Positions 34,321 to 46,167 of a DNA stretch of 64,000 nucleotides are shown piece by piece. Below the pieces are notes generated by a model. It was not told the DNA's origin, did not search any database, and saw only the letters and a program-made list of their open reading frames with translations. Source of the DNA: Podospora pseudocomata (taxonomy: Eukaryota > Ascomycota > Sordariomycetes > Sordariales > Podosporaceae); NCBI RefSeq assembly GCF_035222375.1, contig NW_026946363.1, forward strand, positions 744,001-808,000, given 5' to 3'. Position 1 is the first letter of the stretch. Every line of letters begins with the position of its first letter. A program made the translations under genes and the position numbers.

Positions 34321-34456
34321 TATTCAACAAGGGTGAGTGTAGAGGGTGGCATTGGCTCAGTTTTACGTAGTAGCACACACGTTTAGTTCTCTTTATCATT
34401 CCGCGAGTGTCCCACCATAAGTACCCATAATTACCCACTTTTCCCAAAGTCCATTG

Positions 34457-34498
34457 GCTAGCAGTTCAATTATACCTGCTAGCAGTTCAATCATACCT
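34457..34498. repeat. 21-bp tandem duplication beside the LINE
   Basis: Two copies of gctagcagttcaat(t/c)atacct, 34457-34477 and 34478-34498, with one difference. They abut the LINE 5' junction and overlap the target-site duplication. Confidence 0.9.
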
Positions 34499-34504
34499 GT
34501 CATC
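34491..34504 (+). repeat. LINE target-site duplication, left
   Basis: tcatacctgtcatc; the same 14 bp recur at 40514-40527 directly after the (CT)n tail. Confidence 0.85.
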
Positions 34505-34653
34505 CAACCTTTCCCTGAAAAATATTTTTCTAGGAAGAATCGACCAATCAGGAGCTGGTTACTCCCTCTAGGGCCTTGGAAGCCCTCTTTTCTGAATACC
34601 CTCATTACTCCCCCCCCCTTACACAAGCCGCATCCCCACCTACCACGACGACG

Positions 34654-36448
34654 ATGGCCTCGACGGCCCCAGGAGGCTACCGCCTCTCGAACAACTCGAA
34701 GCACGAGATCTACCTAGGCTTCTCCGAAGCCTGGAAAGCAGTGCTTTTCGACAACAACGTCCCGGCTGAACAAGCCACGCTCGAGCAGCGGCGACTCGCG
34801 GAAGAACTAGTCGCTAAAACCCACGCGAAAATGACGGCACCAGGCGCCCAGACCCCCAACTGCCTGTGGAACTGCGAGGGCTGCCTGGCCTGCGCAGGCT
34901 CCTGCTACGACGACCCGTGTCGAAATGAGCAATGCCCCTCACACGCGGACCGCAGGGGGAGGATAGCCTCTTCGCCGACGAAGCCGCCCTCAGAAGGGAC
35001 GAAGAGATGGGAGACTCCTCCCAACGACCAGACCGGCCACTCCCACCCCGACCGGGAGGACCGCAGGGACACTACCCCTCACCCACTGCCGTCGCGCCCA
35101 CGCAAGGCAACGGCCCCCGACAACCCAGACAGAGGCTGTCCCCTCGGACTGGATAGGCCCAACGCGCGGGGCCTCGAGGACAGCAGACACGCCGGAAAAG
35201 TCTCCCTTAGTCCAGAGATACAGTCCCTATTCGAGGACATGGAACACGACAGGACACAAGCGCTCCAAAGACAGGAGGTCCTCAGGGATATGGCGCAGAG
35301 CCTAAATGACGCCCTGACAAGACAGCTGAACGGACCCCAAACGGGTGGGCTTCTTTCTGCCAAGAAAAGGTCCTCTGGCTCTTCAGGATCCTCAAGGACA
35401 TCGACGGAACCACCGGTGCGCCCGGCTCGGCCCGCAGCGCCTGGTCGACCAGCTTCGATTCCAAGAACTCCTCGACAAGTACAACCAGGAGCACCAGCCC
35501 AGCGACAGAGGCCCGGGGCCCCTCAAAGACCCCCAAACTTACCAAGACCCCGACGGGCAGCAACGCAACCAGCGTCACGTGGGCCCAGGTGGCGACGAGC
35601 GGGGCCAGCGGCAGCCAAGCCGCCAGCAGCGCGCGGACAAGTGTCACCAGCCTGACTGCCCACGCCCCCGATCCAACAGCGGGCTGGAAAACAGTGGGCC
35701 GCAACAACAAGGCCAACCGAGAGGACGACCGCCTTTTCGTAAGGCTCCCCGACGGCCACCCGTGGAGACAGGCATCAGCGGAGGGCTTCAGAGTCGCACT
35801 CTGCCGACAGCTCAGGGCCCCACTCAGCCTCATCCGCTCGGCCAAACAAGTCGACACTGGCTTCGCGATCGTCCCAGCCGACAAGAAGGCGCGGACGCAA
35901 CTACTCGCCCTAGCGCCAGCCCTGACCACACACGGCGCAAAGTTGATGAATCGGCCACCTGGCACACCTACGTAGTTCCCAGGGTACCGAAGACGGTCAA
36001 CGGCCTTGACGGCAGCATCGACACCAACGACCTCATGGAAGACGAGATCCTACGGGCCACCAAGGCCAAACCGGTCTCGGCGAAGAAGTCGAAACACGCC
36101 CTACCCGACGACACTCACGCCGACTGGGTCGTATCCTTCATCAAACCCGTCCCTGACCACTTCAGACTCTTTGGCAGCCCGCCGGCCAGAAAGATCACCA
36201 GAAGCGCAAAAGCCAACCAGTGCTACAGATGCCAAGGTTACCACGACCCACGCATCTGCGATAGACAAGCCAGATGCAATAATTGCGGAACTGACCACCC
36301 ACCAGGGCCCTGCGCCAGGCCACCGAGATGCGCCAACTGCCACGGACCACACAAGGCAGAGTTTGGAGCGTGCCCGGCCAGACCAAGGACAGAGGGGGCG
36401 TCCTCAAGAAACCAACCAACAGGCAGCTCAAGGCCATACGCAAGGTAG
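34654..36448 (+). pseudogene. LINE ORF1, Gag-like zinc-knuckle protein
   Basis: Begins at MASTAPGGYRLSNNSKHEIY (34654). A cysteine-rich segment CLWNCEGCLACAGSCYDDPC follows, then a Pro/Arg/Ser-rich region. A globular part (GWKTVGRNNKANREDDRLFV, 35683 on) leads to three CCHC-like knuckles: CYRCQGYHDPRIC, CNNCGTDHPPGPC and CANCHGPH (~36222-36370). The frame changes at least twice, once in the Pro-rich part near 34.9-35.1 kb and once near 35950, where KLMNRPP and ESATWHTYVVP occupy different frames. ORF1 proteins bind the element RNA and act as chaperones in the RNP. Confidence 0.8.
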
Positions 36449-36535
36449 GCGAGGCCCTGTACGCGGCGGCACACCCAGCGGAAGGAAGGAACACCGACTC
36501 CCAACCCGCAACGACCAACCCCCGGCCACAGAACC

Positions 36536-39500
36536 ATGCCTGTGAGACCCAACGAGCCCAGGAGAGCGGCCAAAACGGACGAAAGTCCGGGCTCTCCTTC
36601 CTACAGGCCAACGTGGCTAGAAGACCAGGGGCACACGACGCCCTCCTCAATATGGCGTGGGAAAGGACTGCCGACGTCATTTTGGTACAGGAACCATGGG
36701 CACGAACCCAGGACGGCAGAAGAATGACCAAAACCCACAGAGGATACCAGCACTACACGCCAACAGAAGACTGGAACGCGGGACCCCCCAGGGCGATGGT
36801 ATACATCAAAAAGACACACAAGGGGACCCAACAGAGCCTGGGACACGCGGGACACCGCGACGCCTGCGCGGTAGAAGCCCAAGGGATAGTCTGGGTCAGC
36901 CTATACAGGGACAGACTTGGCGACGACGAGGTGCTCGACCTGGTCGAAAGCTGGCACCCCGGCAGACCAGCGATCATCGGAGGCGACTTCAATGCCTACC
37001 ACCCTACCTGGCAACCGGGAAAGGAGTGCCCGGCGGGGGGAGACGAATAGCTGGATGGCTGGAAAACCGCCTCACCCTGGCATCGCTGCAGGGACCCACC
37101 AATATACACGGAAACACCATTGATCTGGTCCTCTCAACAAGCACAGGGTAGAAGCCTGGGTGGACGAGGACACCTACACCGGATCGGACCACTACACCTT
37201 GGCGGGGACGGTACCACCAGCAAGCCCACAGGCAACCAAGAAAGGTAGACCCTACGTCCCGGCCCAAGAGGAGGATAGGGCGCTCTTCCGCTCCCTGACT
37301 AGATGGGGCATGACACAAGTACCGACGGTAGCACACACAACCAAGGACCTCGACCACTGGGCCCGCTCCCTACAGAACGCCCTCGTAGGCGCGATCAAGG
37401 GAGCGGGACGCCTGAGAAGACAAGCAGGAGGCACCACACAATGGTGGAACGAGGAGTGCAAGGAAGCACGCGTGGCGCTGCAGCAGAGCCGTAACGACCC
37501 CACACAAGGGGAAGTAGATCGGAAGCAAATGCGCAAGACGTTCGAGACAACGGTCAAAAAGGCAAAAAGAGAGTACTGGCAACAGAAGCTCGAGCAAGCG
37601 TCCTCGAACAAGGACATCTACGCAGTGGCGGCATGGCACAAGGCAACCGACACCTTCGCCCCCTCCGCTGGTCCACGGGAATAGGACCTATACGGAACCG
37701 GGGAAAAGTTAGAGCTACTTAGAGAGAGGTGGTTGAAAGATTCGGAGAAGACGGGGACACCACAGAGCCTTGGGCTCTCGCCCAACCCACCGACACCATA
37801 CAATGGGACAACACGATCTCCCCGGAGGAGGCAAGGAGATGCACAATCGGGACCACAAGCACAGCCCCCGGCACAGACGACGTCACGGTGGACCTACTAC
37901 GCGAGGTGTGGCGGGAGGTAGGCGACAACATCACGGCCCTCTTCAGACAGTGCCTCCTCTTAGGACACCACCCGCTCCCGTTTAAAGAAGCGGAAACGGT
38001 AATGCTTAGGAAACCGGGCAAAGACAACTATACCACGGTCAGAGCGTGGCGCCCGATCGCCCTCCTGTCGTGTATAGGGAAGGGTCTTGAGAGACTGATA
38101 GCCAGAAGGATAGGCTTCACCGCACTCAACCAAGAAGTGCTTGGCCCCACCCACATAGGGTCCCTCCCGAGGAGGTCCGCCGAGGACCTCGTTCTGTGCC
38201 TTGTACACGACGTCGAGAGAGCCTGGGGAAGGGGTAAGGCGGCGGCGCTCCTGACAATGGACGTGCAGGGCGCCTTCGACGCGGTCAGAAAGAATAGGCT
38301 AGCAGGGAGACTAAGGCAACAGGGCTGGCCACTGAATGTCTGCGAATGGGTACACTCCTTCATGTCACACCGGAGCTCGGCCATGAGACTAGGAGACTGC
38401 ACCCTCCCCCAGGAGAGTGGCGTGCGGACTCCCACAAGGGTCCCCTGCCAGCCCGGTCCTCTTCGCACTCTTCCTACAGCCACTGGTCAAGGAGCTGGCC
38501 GGGGCGTCGGCGTACGCAGACGACCTCGGACTGCTGGCCGTAGGCAAGAACGCACAGGAGTGTGCGGCAATACTGGAAGCTACGGCCGAAAAGGCGGAGG
38601 CCTGGGGCTCCAGGAATGGCGTCGAGTTCGACCCAGCCAAGTGTGAGCTGCTACACCTTACGAAGAGCCGCGCAACTCCCCCTGCAGTAAGGATAGGCAA
38701 TACGGAGGTGACGCCGAAACAGGAGGTCCGATGGCTAGGTTTCTTCCTGGACCCCAAACTCAACTTCAAAGCCCACGCTAATCGGTGGGCGACGAAGGCA
38801 CTGAAAATAGCGAACCACCTGCGAGGGCTTAACAAGGTGGTCCGGGGCACCCCACCAAGAGCCACGGCGGAGGCGGTCCGGGCAGTGGTCGTACCTACGG
38901 CGACGTATGGGGCGGCGACGTGGTACACCGGGGTAAGGCAGGAGGACAAACGAATGCGGTCAACAGGGCACTTAAATGTGCGGCCAGGGCGGTTGTCCCG
39001 GTCTGGAGAACGACCCCTGGGGGCGATCTTCCGCGAGAGCAGGACCCCCGCCGAAGTGGCGCTCGCCCACGCCAGAATCTCGATGGCGGCACGGTTCAAG
39101 AGCCTCGACCCCCGCCACCCACTGGTCCTCCGGACCCGGCCGATGCCGGAGCCACCCAGGAGGGGCCCCGGAGGCGTCTCTCGGAGAAGCAAACTAGACT
39201 GGAAGCACTTGCGACCCTACTCCCCGACTGCCCCAGGCCGCACCTGGTGCAGTGGACCCTACGGCACCCGGTGCCTCTGCCAAGACCAGAAAACAAGGAA
39301 CTGGGCAAGAGACTCCACGAACAACTGACACTCCTCGCCCCTAGGGACGAGATCCACCTGTTCAGTGACGGATCGAAGGCAGCCCCGCACGAGGACTACC
39401 GAAGAGGACGGGCTGGGGCTACGTGGCGTACCAGGATGGGCAGAAGCTACACGAGAACCACGGAAGGCTCGGGGAATCCGGAGGCCTTTGACGGCGAAGC

Positions 39501-40210
39501 GGTTGGGGCGGCACACGCGGTGGTGTGGGCGCGCGAATACATCAGGGCGGGGGCAAGACCCTCGGCGGTACGGCTCTTCATCGACAACTCGGCGGTACTA
39601 TACGGCATCACAGGGCGCCCCTCGGACAACTCCCAGGAGGCGTTCAGGGTTATAGGATACGCGTGGAAGGACCACCACCTGCCCCCTCACGGTACACTGG
39701 GCCCCAGGACATATGGGGATCCAGGGGAACGAGGAGGCCGACGTTCAGGCCGGCCTCGGGGGCGCTCCCAGACCCAACATCCCCCGCCCTGACCGCAGTC
39801 AAGGCAAAGGCCAGGGCACTGAAGAGGAGGCGTGGAACTCGTGGTGGCTGGCGAACAGGCCGACGCGATACGCCCAGCTAATGATCCCGGGACCAGGGAA
39901 ACGACCCCCGGAGCTCACGCTCGCAAGAAAGACCCTACACCACCTCCTGGCGGAAAGGACGGGACACGGAGACTACGAGGAGTGCCACCTACGCTTCGGA
40001 CACGACTCGTATAGGACCTGCCGCTGCGGCCGACCCACGGAAATCGGGCACTTCGCAGAGTGCCCGGCGGCGCGGGCCAGGGGCACTCTGAACAGCGAAA
40101 TGCGAAAAGCGCTCAGGAGGCCGGATAAGCTCCTGGGCAAGGACTGGAAGAAATACGCCGAGTGGGTGGAAGGCTCGGGAGTGTACGACCCAGCGGAGGA
40201 AGAAGAATAG
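36536..40210 (+). pseudogene. LINE ORF2, endonuclease - reverse transcriptase - RNase H
   Basis: In order: AP endonuclease (FLQANVARRPGAHDALLNMA at ~36598, ILVQEPW, GGDFNAYHPTW ~36980, then SDHYTLAG ~37187); reverse transcriptase with RAWRPIALLS (~38042), DVQGAFDAV (~38260), GLPQGSPASPVLFALFLQPL and the catalytic YADD (~38513); RNase H with FSDGSK (~39360), a central acidic EAFDGEAVGAAHAVVWARE, FIDNSAVLYG and HMGIQGNEEADVQ (~39710); and a terminal zinc motif CRCGRPTEIGHFAEC. Six or more frameshifts split it (near 37.04, 37.15, 37.7, 38.41, 38.9, 39.4 and 39.7 kb). The domains themselves keep their key residues, so decay is recent or some indels are assembly errors. Confidence 0.85.
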
Positions 40211-40490
40211 GACACGTGACCAGGCCCAGATTGTAATGGCCTGAGGAAACAGCGGAACCACAGAGGAGCCGTAAGCCCTCGGGGACCAGAGCCCTGAGGC
40301 AGGCAGGCCTCTCTCTCCTTTGTAAATAACTCTCTTTTGTGACGCGAAACGCCCTGTCAGCTAGTATTAGCAGTAGTATTAGAAGCTTGGGCCGTCCACA
40401 TCCCCAAACGGGGGCCAGGCGAGGTAGGCTCGGGCACGTGACCCCTCGGGGCCACGCGCCACAGTTCGACCCGATTGGACGCTAATAGAT

Positions 40491-40514
40491 CTCTCTCTCT
40501 CTCTCTCTCTCTCT
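40491..40514. repeat. (CT)12 tail of the LINE
   Basis: Twelve uninterrupted CT units at the 3' end of the LINE, immediately before the right target duplication. Confidence 0.9.
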
Positions 40515-40527
40515 CATACCTGTCATC
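40514..40527 (+). repeat. LINE target-site duplication, right
   Basis: tcatacctgtcatc, identical to 34491-34504. Confidence 0.85.
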
Positions 40528-40824
40528 TTTGGCTTATATCTACTTCCACACATCCTCAATGTGTTTACTACCAGTCTTTCACTCGTAATTCCTAGGGGCT
40601 GACTTATGGTCTTCCTCTTTCATGCCTTACACCTCTAAACTCCTACTAAAACTTACCGGGCTACTGCCGTTCTTTTCGTTCAAATAATGACCTAACGTAC
40701 ACATGTGTCGTTTCATAATGTCAATGACAGAAAAAGAAACCACAGGAAACCCCCAGGCACGCAAGATACGCTAAACAGTGGCCCTGCCCACTGTAAAAAG
40801 ACTAAAAGGTGTGGTTTCATTCCC

Positions 40825-42122
40825 CTACAAAGCAATATTATCAGCAACTACAATCCCAGATCCACCCAAGCCTGTTCCATCAATCTTTACTCTGAAAATC
40901 CCATCGTCGAATTCACTGCTGCCAGCATATATCTGGCCAACAACCCGATTTTCAATTGTGACAACAGCCTCAATATAGCGACACTCAAGATGAGAGCCAA
41001 CAACCAAAAGAGCAGAACCCGCTTGGTTACCCGACCTCTCTGCCGGGTGCGCCAAAAGCAGGCATCTATCCCATTGCCGAATAGCACTTTCAACTTTTAC
41101 AGCAGCAGCGACATCGTTGCCCTGTGGGCTCAAGTTGCCTGGCCTTCTCTCTGTCTATTTTATGAATTGCCACATTCCTTCAACTGCCCCATCCGCATCA
41201 ATAGTCAGCGTTCCAGATGAGTGTGCAAGATCGCTGGCAGTGTCGACTGGCATATCAAAAAGTGTCGCCGGACACCAAGACCACGGCCCATGGTCCCTCA
41301 TGGTCGGCTTTCCATGAAACAAGCAGCTATATGGAATTGTTCCCAGATGAGAAAGTACCTGAGCGGCGATGATGCTCTCGCCATCAGCCAGGTCACAGTC
41401 AGGTACCTGAGCTAGCAGCGCAGAGATAATGGTACGATCCCGCACCCAAGATGTACTGCGGGTTGACAAAGCAGCGAGCAAGTCACCAACATTATCAATG
41501 GGCCTTCGCAGCCGCCGGATCAACGTTGTGGCAAGCCAATGTGCAGGAGAAGACGTAGCTGGATTTTGAGCTAGGATTTCAGTGCCAAAGTCTTTCATCA
41601 GTGGTTCAGAATCCCCAGCTGGGTCTTTGACAACACCAACACCCTCTTTGACATGAACAGCTCCAAGGCAGTCCAGCCGCGTGTGAACCAAGTTGAAAGG
41701 ATCATGGCGATACAACGGCTGCCGTCGTCGCTCCAGGGGAAGTTGACGAGGTCTATATCATGGATGATGGTGTATTCGGCGTTGGCGTAGTTTTCGTGCA
41801 TATTGTTGAGAGCTAGCCGTCGAGCCTTGGTGGCGCTCTCGATGGCTGGGAATGCGACATGTGAAGGCAGGAGCTGGTGGTTCCATCGACCGAATCCCCT
41901 GGGGCCAAGCCCAAGATGGGATTGGATCCTTGCCATCCAGTAGATAAGATTCGATACTTCAGCCAGATCGACCGGGTAAGCATCGTTATTCAGATAGGGA
42001 ATGAGGTACTGTTCGTGATTCCCGGCCTGCACGCACATCTTGAGTGCCATACACAACCTTTCAACCAAGATGTGGATCTGAGACCGTCGTTCGGTGTGGA
42101 CGAGGACGGTCTGGCAACTCAT
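40825..42122 (-). pseudogene. HET-like relic
   Basis: Minus-strand pieces form one degraded gene: MALKMCVQAGNHEQYLIPYL and YWMARIQSHLG; NNMHENYANAEYTIIHDIDL; STWFTRGWTALELFMSKRVL (~41670, the HET-type RGWTxxE motif); WLATTLIRRLRRPIDNVGDL and STRSTSWVRDRTIISALL (~41430, the SxRxxTxxxDRxxA motif of incompatibility proteins); and PTMRDHGPWSWCPATLF. The reading frame shifts near 41.6 kb, and a TAG at 41155-41157 sits in frame between two open stretches. An upstream stretch (42438-42220) may belong to it. Non-self recognition function is inferred from motifs only. Confidence 0.6.
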
Positions 42123-42439
42123 TCCTGTTTAGGCCCAGCGCCGGAAGGCTTTCCATCCACACCTGGGGGCAGCTTCTTCCATCTTTGACCGCAGCTGTTG
42201 GCATGTACGACTCTTGTAATCACGAAGCCCCCGCCTGCAAGGCAGCCAGGGCGATCTCAGATAAGAACTCCATCTTTGGCTCAGTTGCATCCTCATGCAA
42301 GCTCTGCAGCCAAATCTTCGACTTCCAGGTCAAACTTTGACACATCTGTGTGTTGGGGAGTGCGAGGCCTTGTAAGACCCCCGTGAGTATATGGTAGAGG
42401 TCGAGTGCAAACCCTACTACAGAGTACCATAGTGGCATT

Positions 42440-44268
42440 ACAGAGGGCTAGCGCTACAAATACAGAAGGTCACCTACTATTGCTCTGTCTTGTAGTGCTG
42501 TAAGGCACTAGAGCCCACGCACACCCAAAAGTAAGCTACTGGTACCGTGTGGCAAGTTTCCGCTGCGTGTCACAACCTTAACATCGGGAACGGTGGAGCA
42601 GTGCAAGGTCACCAACCAATCAGAACAAGGTCGCTGCGATCATGGGCAATAACACTGGGAAGTGCAGTGATCACGGAAGTACGACCAATAAAGAACCAGA
42701 GAAGGATCATAGCGATCATTGTGATCATTGGGAAAGAGCGGAATGATCACCATGATCGGGGAGAATCACAAGTCTATATATACGGAGGAACTAGATAGCT
42801 CGTAGATAGTTCCGCAGTATGCAATTCACGCTTGTATTCACGGTATCTTGTGTTTACATTGAGACATCTTGTTGTGCACTGTTTAGCTGCACCGAACCAA
42901 TTGTCAGAAGTTACCTTCAACCCGTATCCCTTTCAGAGGTTCTGTACAGGGGTTCGTCACAGTAAGTTAACGGGAACTGAAGATGAGCCGGTCCTAAGCT
43001 GCGATTAAATTTATTTGTATAAAGCGGCGAGGAGTTACGTAGGGAATTAAGAATAGATTCCGGTATTGTCATAGGCCTAACGGCAGACGATTGTAATGTG
43101 ACTGTGAGCGCATTACCAAGCAACCCTCTTATAGGGGGGTGCCGATATCTACTGACAGATCTCCCCCTGTTTTATTCGCCCCAGCGTGGCTGCTCTCATA
43201 GCACTCGTCTGCGTCTATCTCATCTTTTTTGAGCGCGCTTTCCTCCAACTTTGATATCCAAAGTTCGTTGGTGTGTTGATCGGTGCTGTTCTTCGGGTGG
43301 GCCATTTTGATCTCGTGTGAAAAGACTCTGTTCAGAATGGTGCCTTTCCGAGGGGCTTGGAATGGATGTGGGTTGACTTCAAGATCCACATCTGTGGAAA
43401 AAGTACCTCTACATACATGGTCAAGTATTTACCGTAAGCAATTGTCGAGGTCTCCAATCCCACAACCCAGCTTTGGTCGTTCTTATCAAACAACATGGTT
43501 ACCTACTATCAGGCCTGGTCAAGGTCGCTGCTTCGTCCACACAATCCGCGAGGACATGGTGAAGGCACCGCAGTAGTGACAGTGCGAGGTCCCAACAGAC
43601 TGGACAGACGTAAGTTAGGCACCTTTAGCAGCAGGGGTGTTTGTGCAGCTAATGGCATGGTGAAGCCGGTGATGGCACGCAGATGCTGCTGCACCGCAAC
43701 GCCTTGGGGACTTGTCGGTGGTGGCACGGCAGCGTTTACTGGCAGTAACATGTGCTTCGACTTTTCAGGGATATCCTTAGTCTGTCAAAGAGGTTATCTG
43801 CTTTCACCTTGAAGCGGATCACAAGTCTTTCGCGGAGATGAATAGGGGATCATCGCTCTGTTTGGGGTTAAGGTTTCCTTCGGTGATATCAGGGGTCGAT
43901 TCTTTGACAATGTCACGGGAGCAAGAAACGCCGCCAAAAAAGGTATATAAGGTTACTCTTCCGTTTATCAAAAATGGAAAGATTCCTATTGGTTCTTCTC
44001 GTTAAGGGTATCACTATATATGAGCTTGGCATAAAATCGCAGGGAACATAGAGGGTGAGAATTTAGGCAAATATCACGATCACCGTTGATCACGTTCCAT
44101 CACCCAGATTGGCGAGAGTTGAAACGAGGAAGACACGGTAATCTTTTCAATATGCAGTGTTGTTTAACTTGATTCAATGAGATGAACTCCTACTTTATTT
44201 TCGCATCTCAAGTTCACTTCACATGTGCTTTTGTTCTCATCCACATTGCCAAAGCCTTGTAAGTGACC
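42440..44268. other. gene-poor stretch, possible old repeat debris
   Basis: No supported gene in 1.8 kb. The 42560-42880 part is rich in gatca words and has a tctatatata TATA-like site, which recalls a promoter or LTR remnant, but no matching ends or target duplication were found. The last 200 bp are the promoter of the SET-KDEL gene. Confidence 0.35.
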
Positions 44269-45659
44269 ATGTATCAACTCCGACCTCTTCTCCTATTCTC
44301 TCTTGGTGTCCTTGTGACAGCCGTACGGGGAGACAATTCAGCGGATTCCAACAATGCGATTCCAGACGTCAACTTTGACTTAGAGGGGGAACACGCTGGT
44401 GAACTCCCCTCACCATGGGAAGGCCCCTCTCACTGTATCTCTGGGGACCATTGCCTCTACTTCAACCCAGAAGGCAACAATCACAACGGCCAGGTCCTCA
44501 TCACAACGTCAAATTATGCCTACTTCACAGCAACGTTCCCCAAGATCACTTCCGAAACCCAAATCTCATCTGATTCCTTCCACCTCGCTCCCATCCCAGG
44601 AAAAGGGAATGGATTCGTGGCAGGCCGGCTGATCAAAAAGGGCGAGGTGATCATGCAACGGCAGCCCTCTTTCTTGGTGCATGCCGACGCGCATATCGAC
44701 ATGAAGCCCGAGGTGCAGGAGAAGATCTACCAGATTGCACTGTCAAAGCTGTCCAAGGACGCCCAGGAAAAGTTTTTGTCGCAGTTCGGCGATGGTGTCA
44801 GGGCCAAGATCGATAAGAACAGCTTCCGGATCGTGATTGATCCATCCGGTGATAAGGAGAGCGGGCACTTGGGTGTGTTTGTGGATGTTAGTGGGTTCAA
44901 CCATGATTGCAGGCCAAAGTAAGTGTTGCTGGTTGACTTCAACCATGGAAGGAGAATGCTAACAAAGGTTGAAGCGTTCATTACCGCATCACCAACACCA
45001 CTCACACCACCGTTGCCGTTCGGGACATCCACCCTGGAGACGAGCTGACTATCAGCTACATTTACGGCATCGCTCGCAGGTCCACCCGCCAAAAGGAGCT
45101 GCAAGACTGGGGCTTCGAGTGCACTTGCTCTCAATGCACCCTCAACAGCCTTGAAACCGCCGCCTCCGACGCCAGAGTCAAGGAGATCAAACGTCTCGAG
45201 GAGGAAATTGAGGACAAGATGTCCAGAAGAGGGGAAGATATCAAGCCTGAGATGGGAGGAAAGTTGGTGGACATATATCTTGAGGAAAAGCTCTTTGCCT
45301 ATCTGGCACCGACATACGTGAGAGCTGCGCTGATTTACAGCATGTTTGGGAACGAGGCGAAAGCGAAGGAATATGCCGAGGAAGCTGTAGATGCATTGAC
45401 AAGAGAGTATGGAACCCATGCAAAGGATATCCAGAGTATGCGGGAACTTGCAGCCGACGTCAAGGGGCATTGGAGTTGGGGGATCAAGGTTGTGAGTGAG
45501 GAGAAGGAACAAAAGACGTGGAAGTTGGGTCAAGGGAAGGGAAAGAAGAATGAGACGGGTGAAGCCGGCGCCAAGAAGGAGAGAAAGATTAGAGAGAAGA
45601 TCGGGAAGAAGGCTGGAAAGACAGTTAAGGAGGCAAAGGCGAAGAAGGATGAACTGTAA
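44269..45659 (+). CDS. SET-domain protein with signal peptide and C-terminal KDEL
   Basis: Two exons (44269-44918, 44975-45659) with a 56-nt GTAAGT intron and a gctaac branch site; phases 2+1 rebuild NHDCRPNVHY across the junction. 444 aa. Residues 1-18 (MYQLRPLLLFSLGVLVTA, then VRGDN) look like a cleavable signal peptide. The SET domain spans ~105-245 (LAPIPGKGNGFVAGRLIKKG; GFNHDCRPNVHYRI; GDELTISYIYG), with post-SET FECTCSQC (~264). A helical repeat-like region (~330-390) and a Lys-rich tail follow, ending KAKKDEL. KDEL is the ER-retrieval signal read by the Erd2 receptor, so the protein should sit in the ER lumen or secretory path. That is unusual for SET proteins, which are mostly nuclear or cytosolic. 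The KDEL could be fortuitous in a Lys/Glu-rich tail. ATG 44269 is the only ATG that includes the signal. Confidence 0.88.
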
Positions 45660-46043
45660 AGGGCGGCGGACACAGACCTGAGACAGCAGAAAAGAATTTT
45701 GTTGAACAAATCGGGAAACTTTGTTCTTCCCGGTCAAGGGAAATATATTGCCGCTTTTAGACTTGGGTGGGGTGTGTAGTTAGGAGCAGCACTGCCTCTT
45801 CCACCCTACCCTCCTGCCCATTTCAGCCTGGAAAAAACGTGTTTGATTTCGAAATGTCCAAATTAACCAGCTTAAGCTCGAATAACGAATTTGCAAGTCA
45901 AGGTAAAGGCCTAGTTGAATCGTCATATAAACCAACATACTGCTTGTCTTAACGACAGTTCCATTTCATATTTACATACCTACCTAAGCTTCTTTATCAC
46001 TTCCTATCAACAAATTAGCACTTATGGCGTCATACCTCCCTAG

Positions 46044-46167
46044 TTCCCTTGGCATCAGCTGCCGCTCTCACAGGCTTAGTTACTGCAGTCAAACCATCTT
46101 GGGAGCTGTCTCGTATGATAAAGAAGAAATATGAGCAGCGTGTACTGAAGGATCATGCCAATGAAAT
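46044..46167 (+). pseudogene. fragment of host ORF interrupted by the copia element
   Basis: An open stretch reads LASAAALTGLVTAVKPSWEL then IKKKYEQRVLKDHANEI up to the insertion point. Past the element (52117 on) only a few codons remain before a stop. The start is not clear and the family is not recognised; a hydrophobic then basic-helical layout is visible. It may be part of an older broken gene. Confidence 0.35.
46163..46167 (+). repeat. copia target-site duplication, left
   Basis: gaaat just before the 5' LTR; the same five bases follow the 3' LTR at 52112-52116. Confidence 0.85.

Larger units (their letters stand above)
34505..40513 (+). mobile_element. full-length LINE (non-LTR retrotransposon, with RNase H; Tad/I-like)
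   Basis: A 6.0-kb element bounded by 14-bp target duplications. Order: ~150-bp leader, ORF1 with Gag-like zinc knuckles (34654-36448), ORF2 with AP endonuclease, reverse transcriptase, RNase H and a C-terminal zinc motif (36536-40210), ~300-bp 3' UTR and a (CT)n tail instead of poly-A. An encoded RNase H downstream of RT is typical of fungal Tad1-clade and I-like LINEs. Both ORFs are cut by several single-base frameshifts with few in-frame stops, so the copy is unlikely to be autonomous as read. The coding regions are GC-rich and lack the AT bias expected from repeat-induced point mutation. Confidence 0.92.

Noticed and set aside
42371-43078. Solo LTR (tgtaag start, TATA-like site inside, ggcct near both sides)
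   Set aside because: The right end does not finish in CA next to the ggcct, and no second copy or other LTR hallmark supports it.
45219-45659. Separate small Lys-rich gene
   Set aside because: It is in frame with the second exon of the SET-KDEL gene and continuous with its post-SET region.
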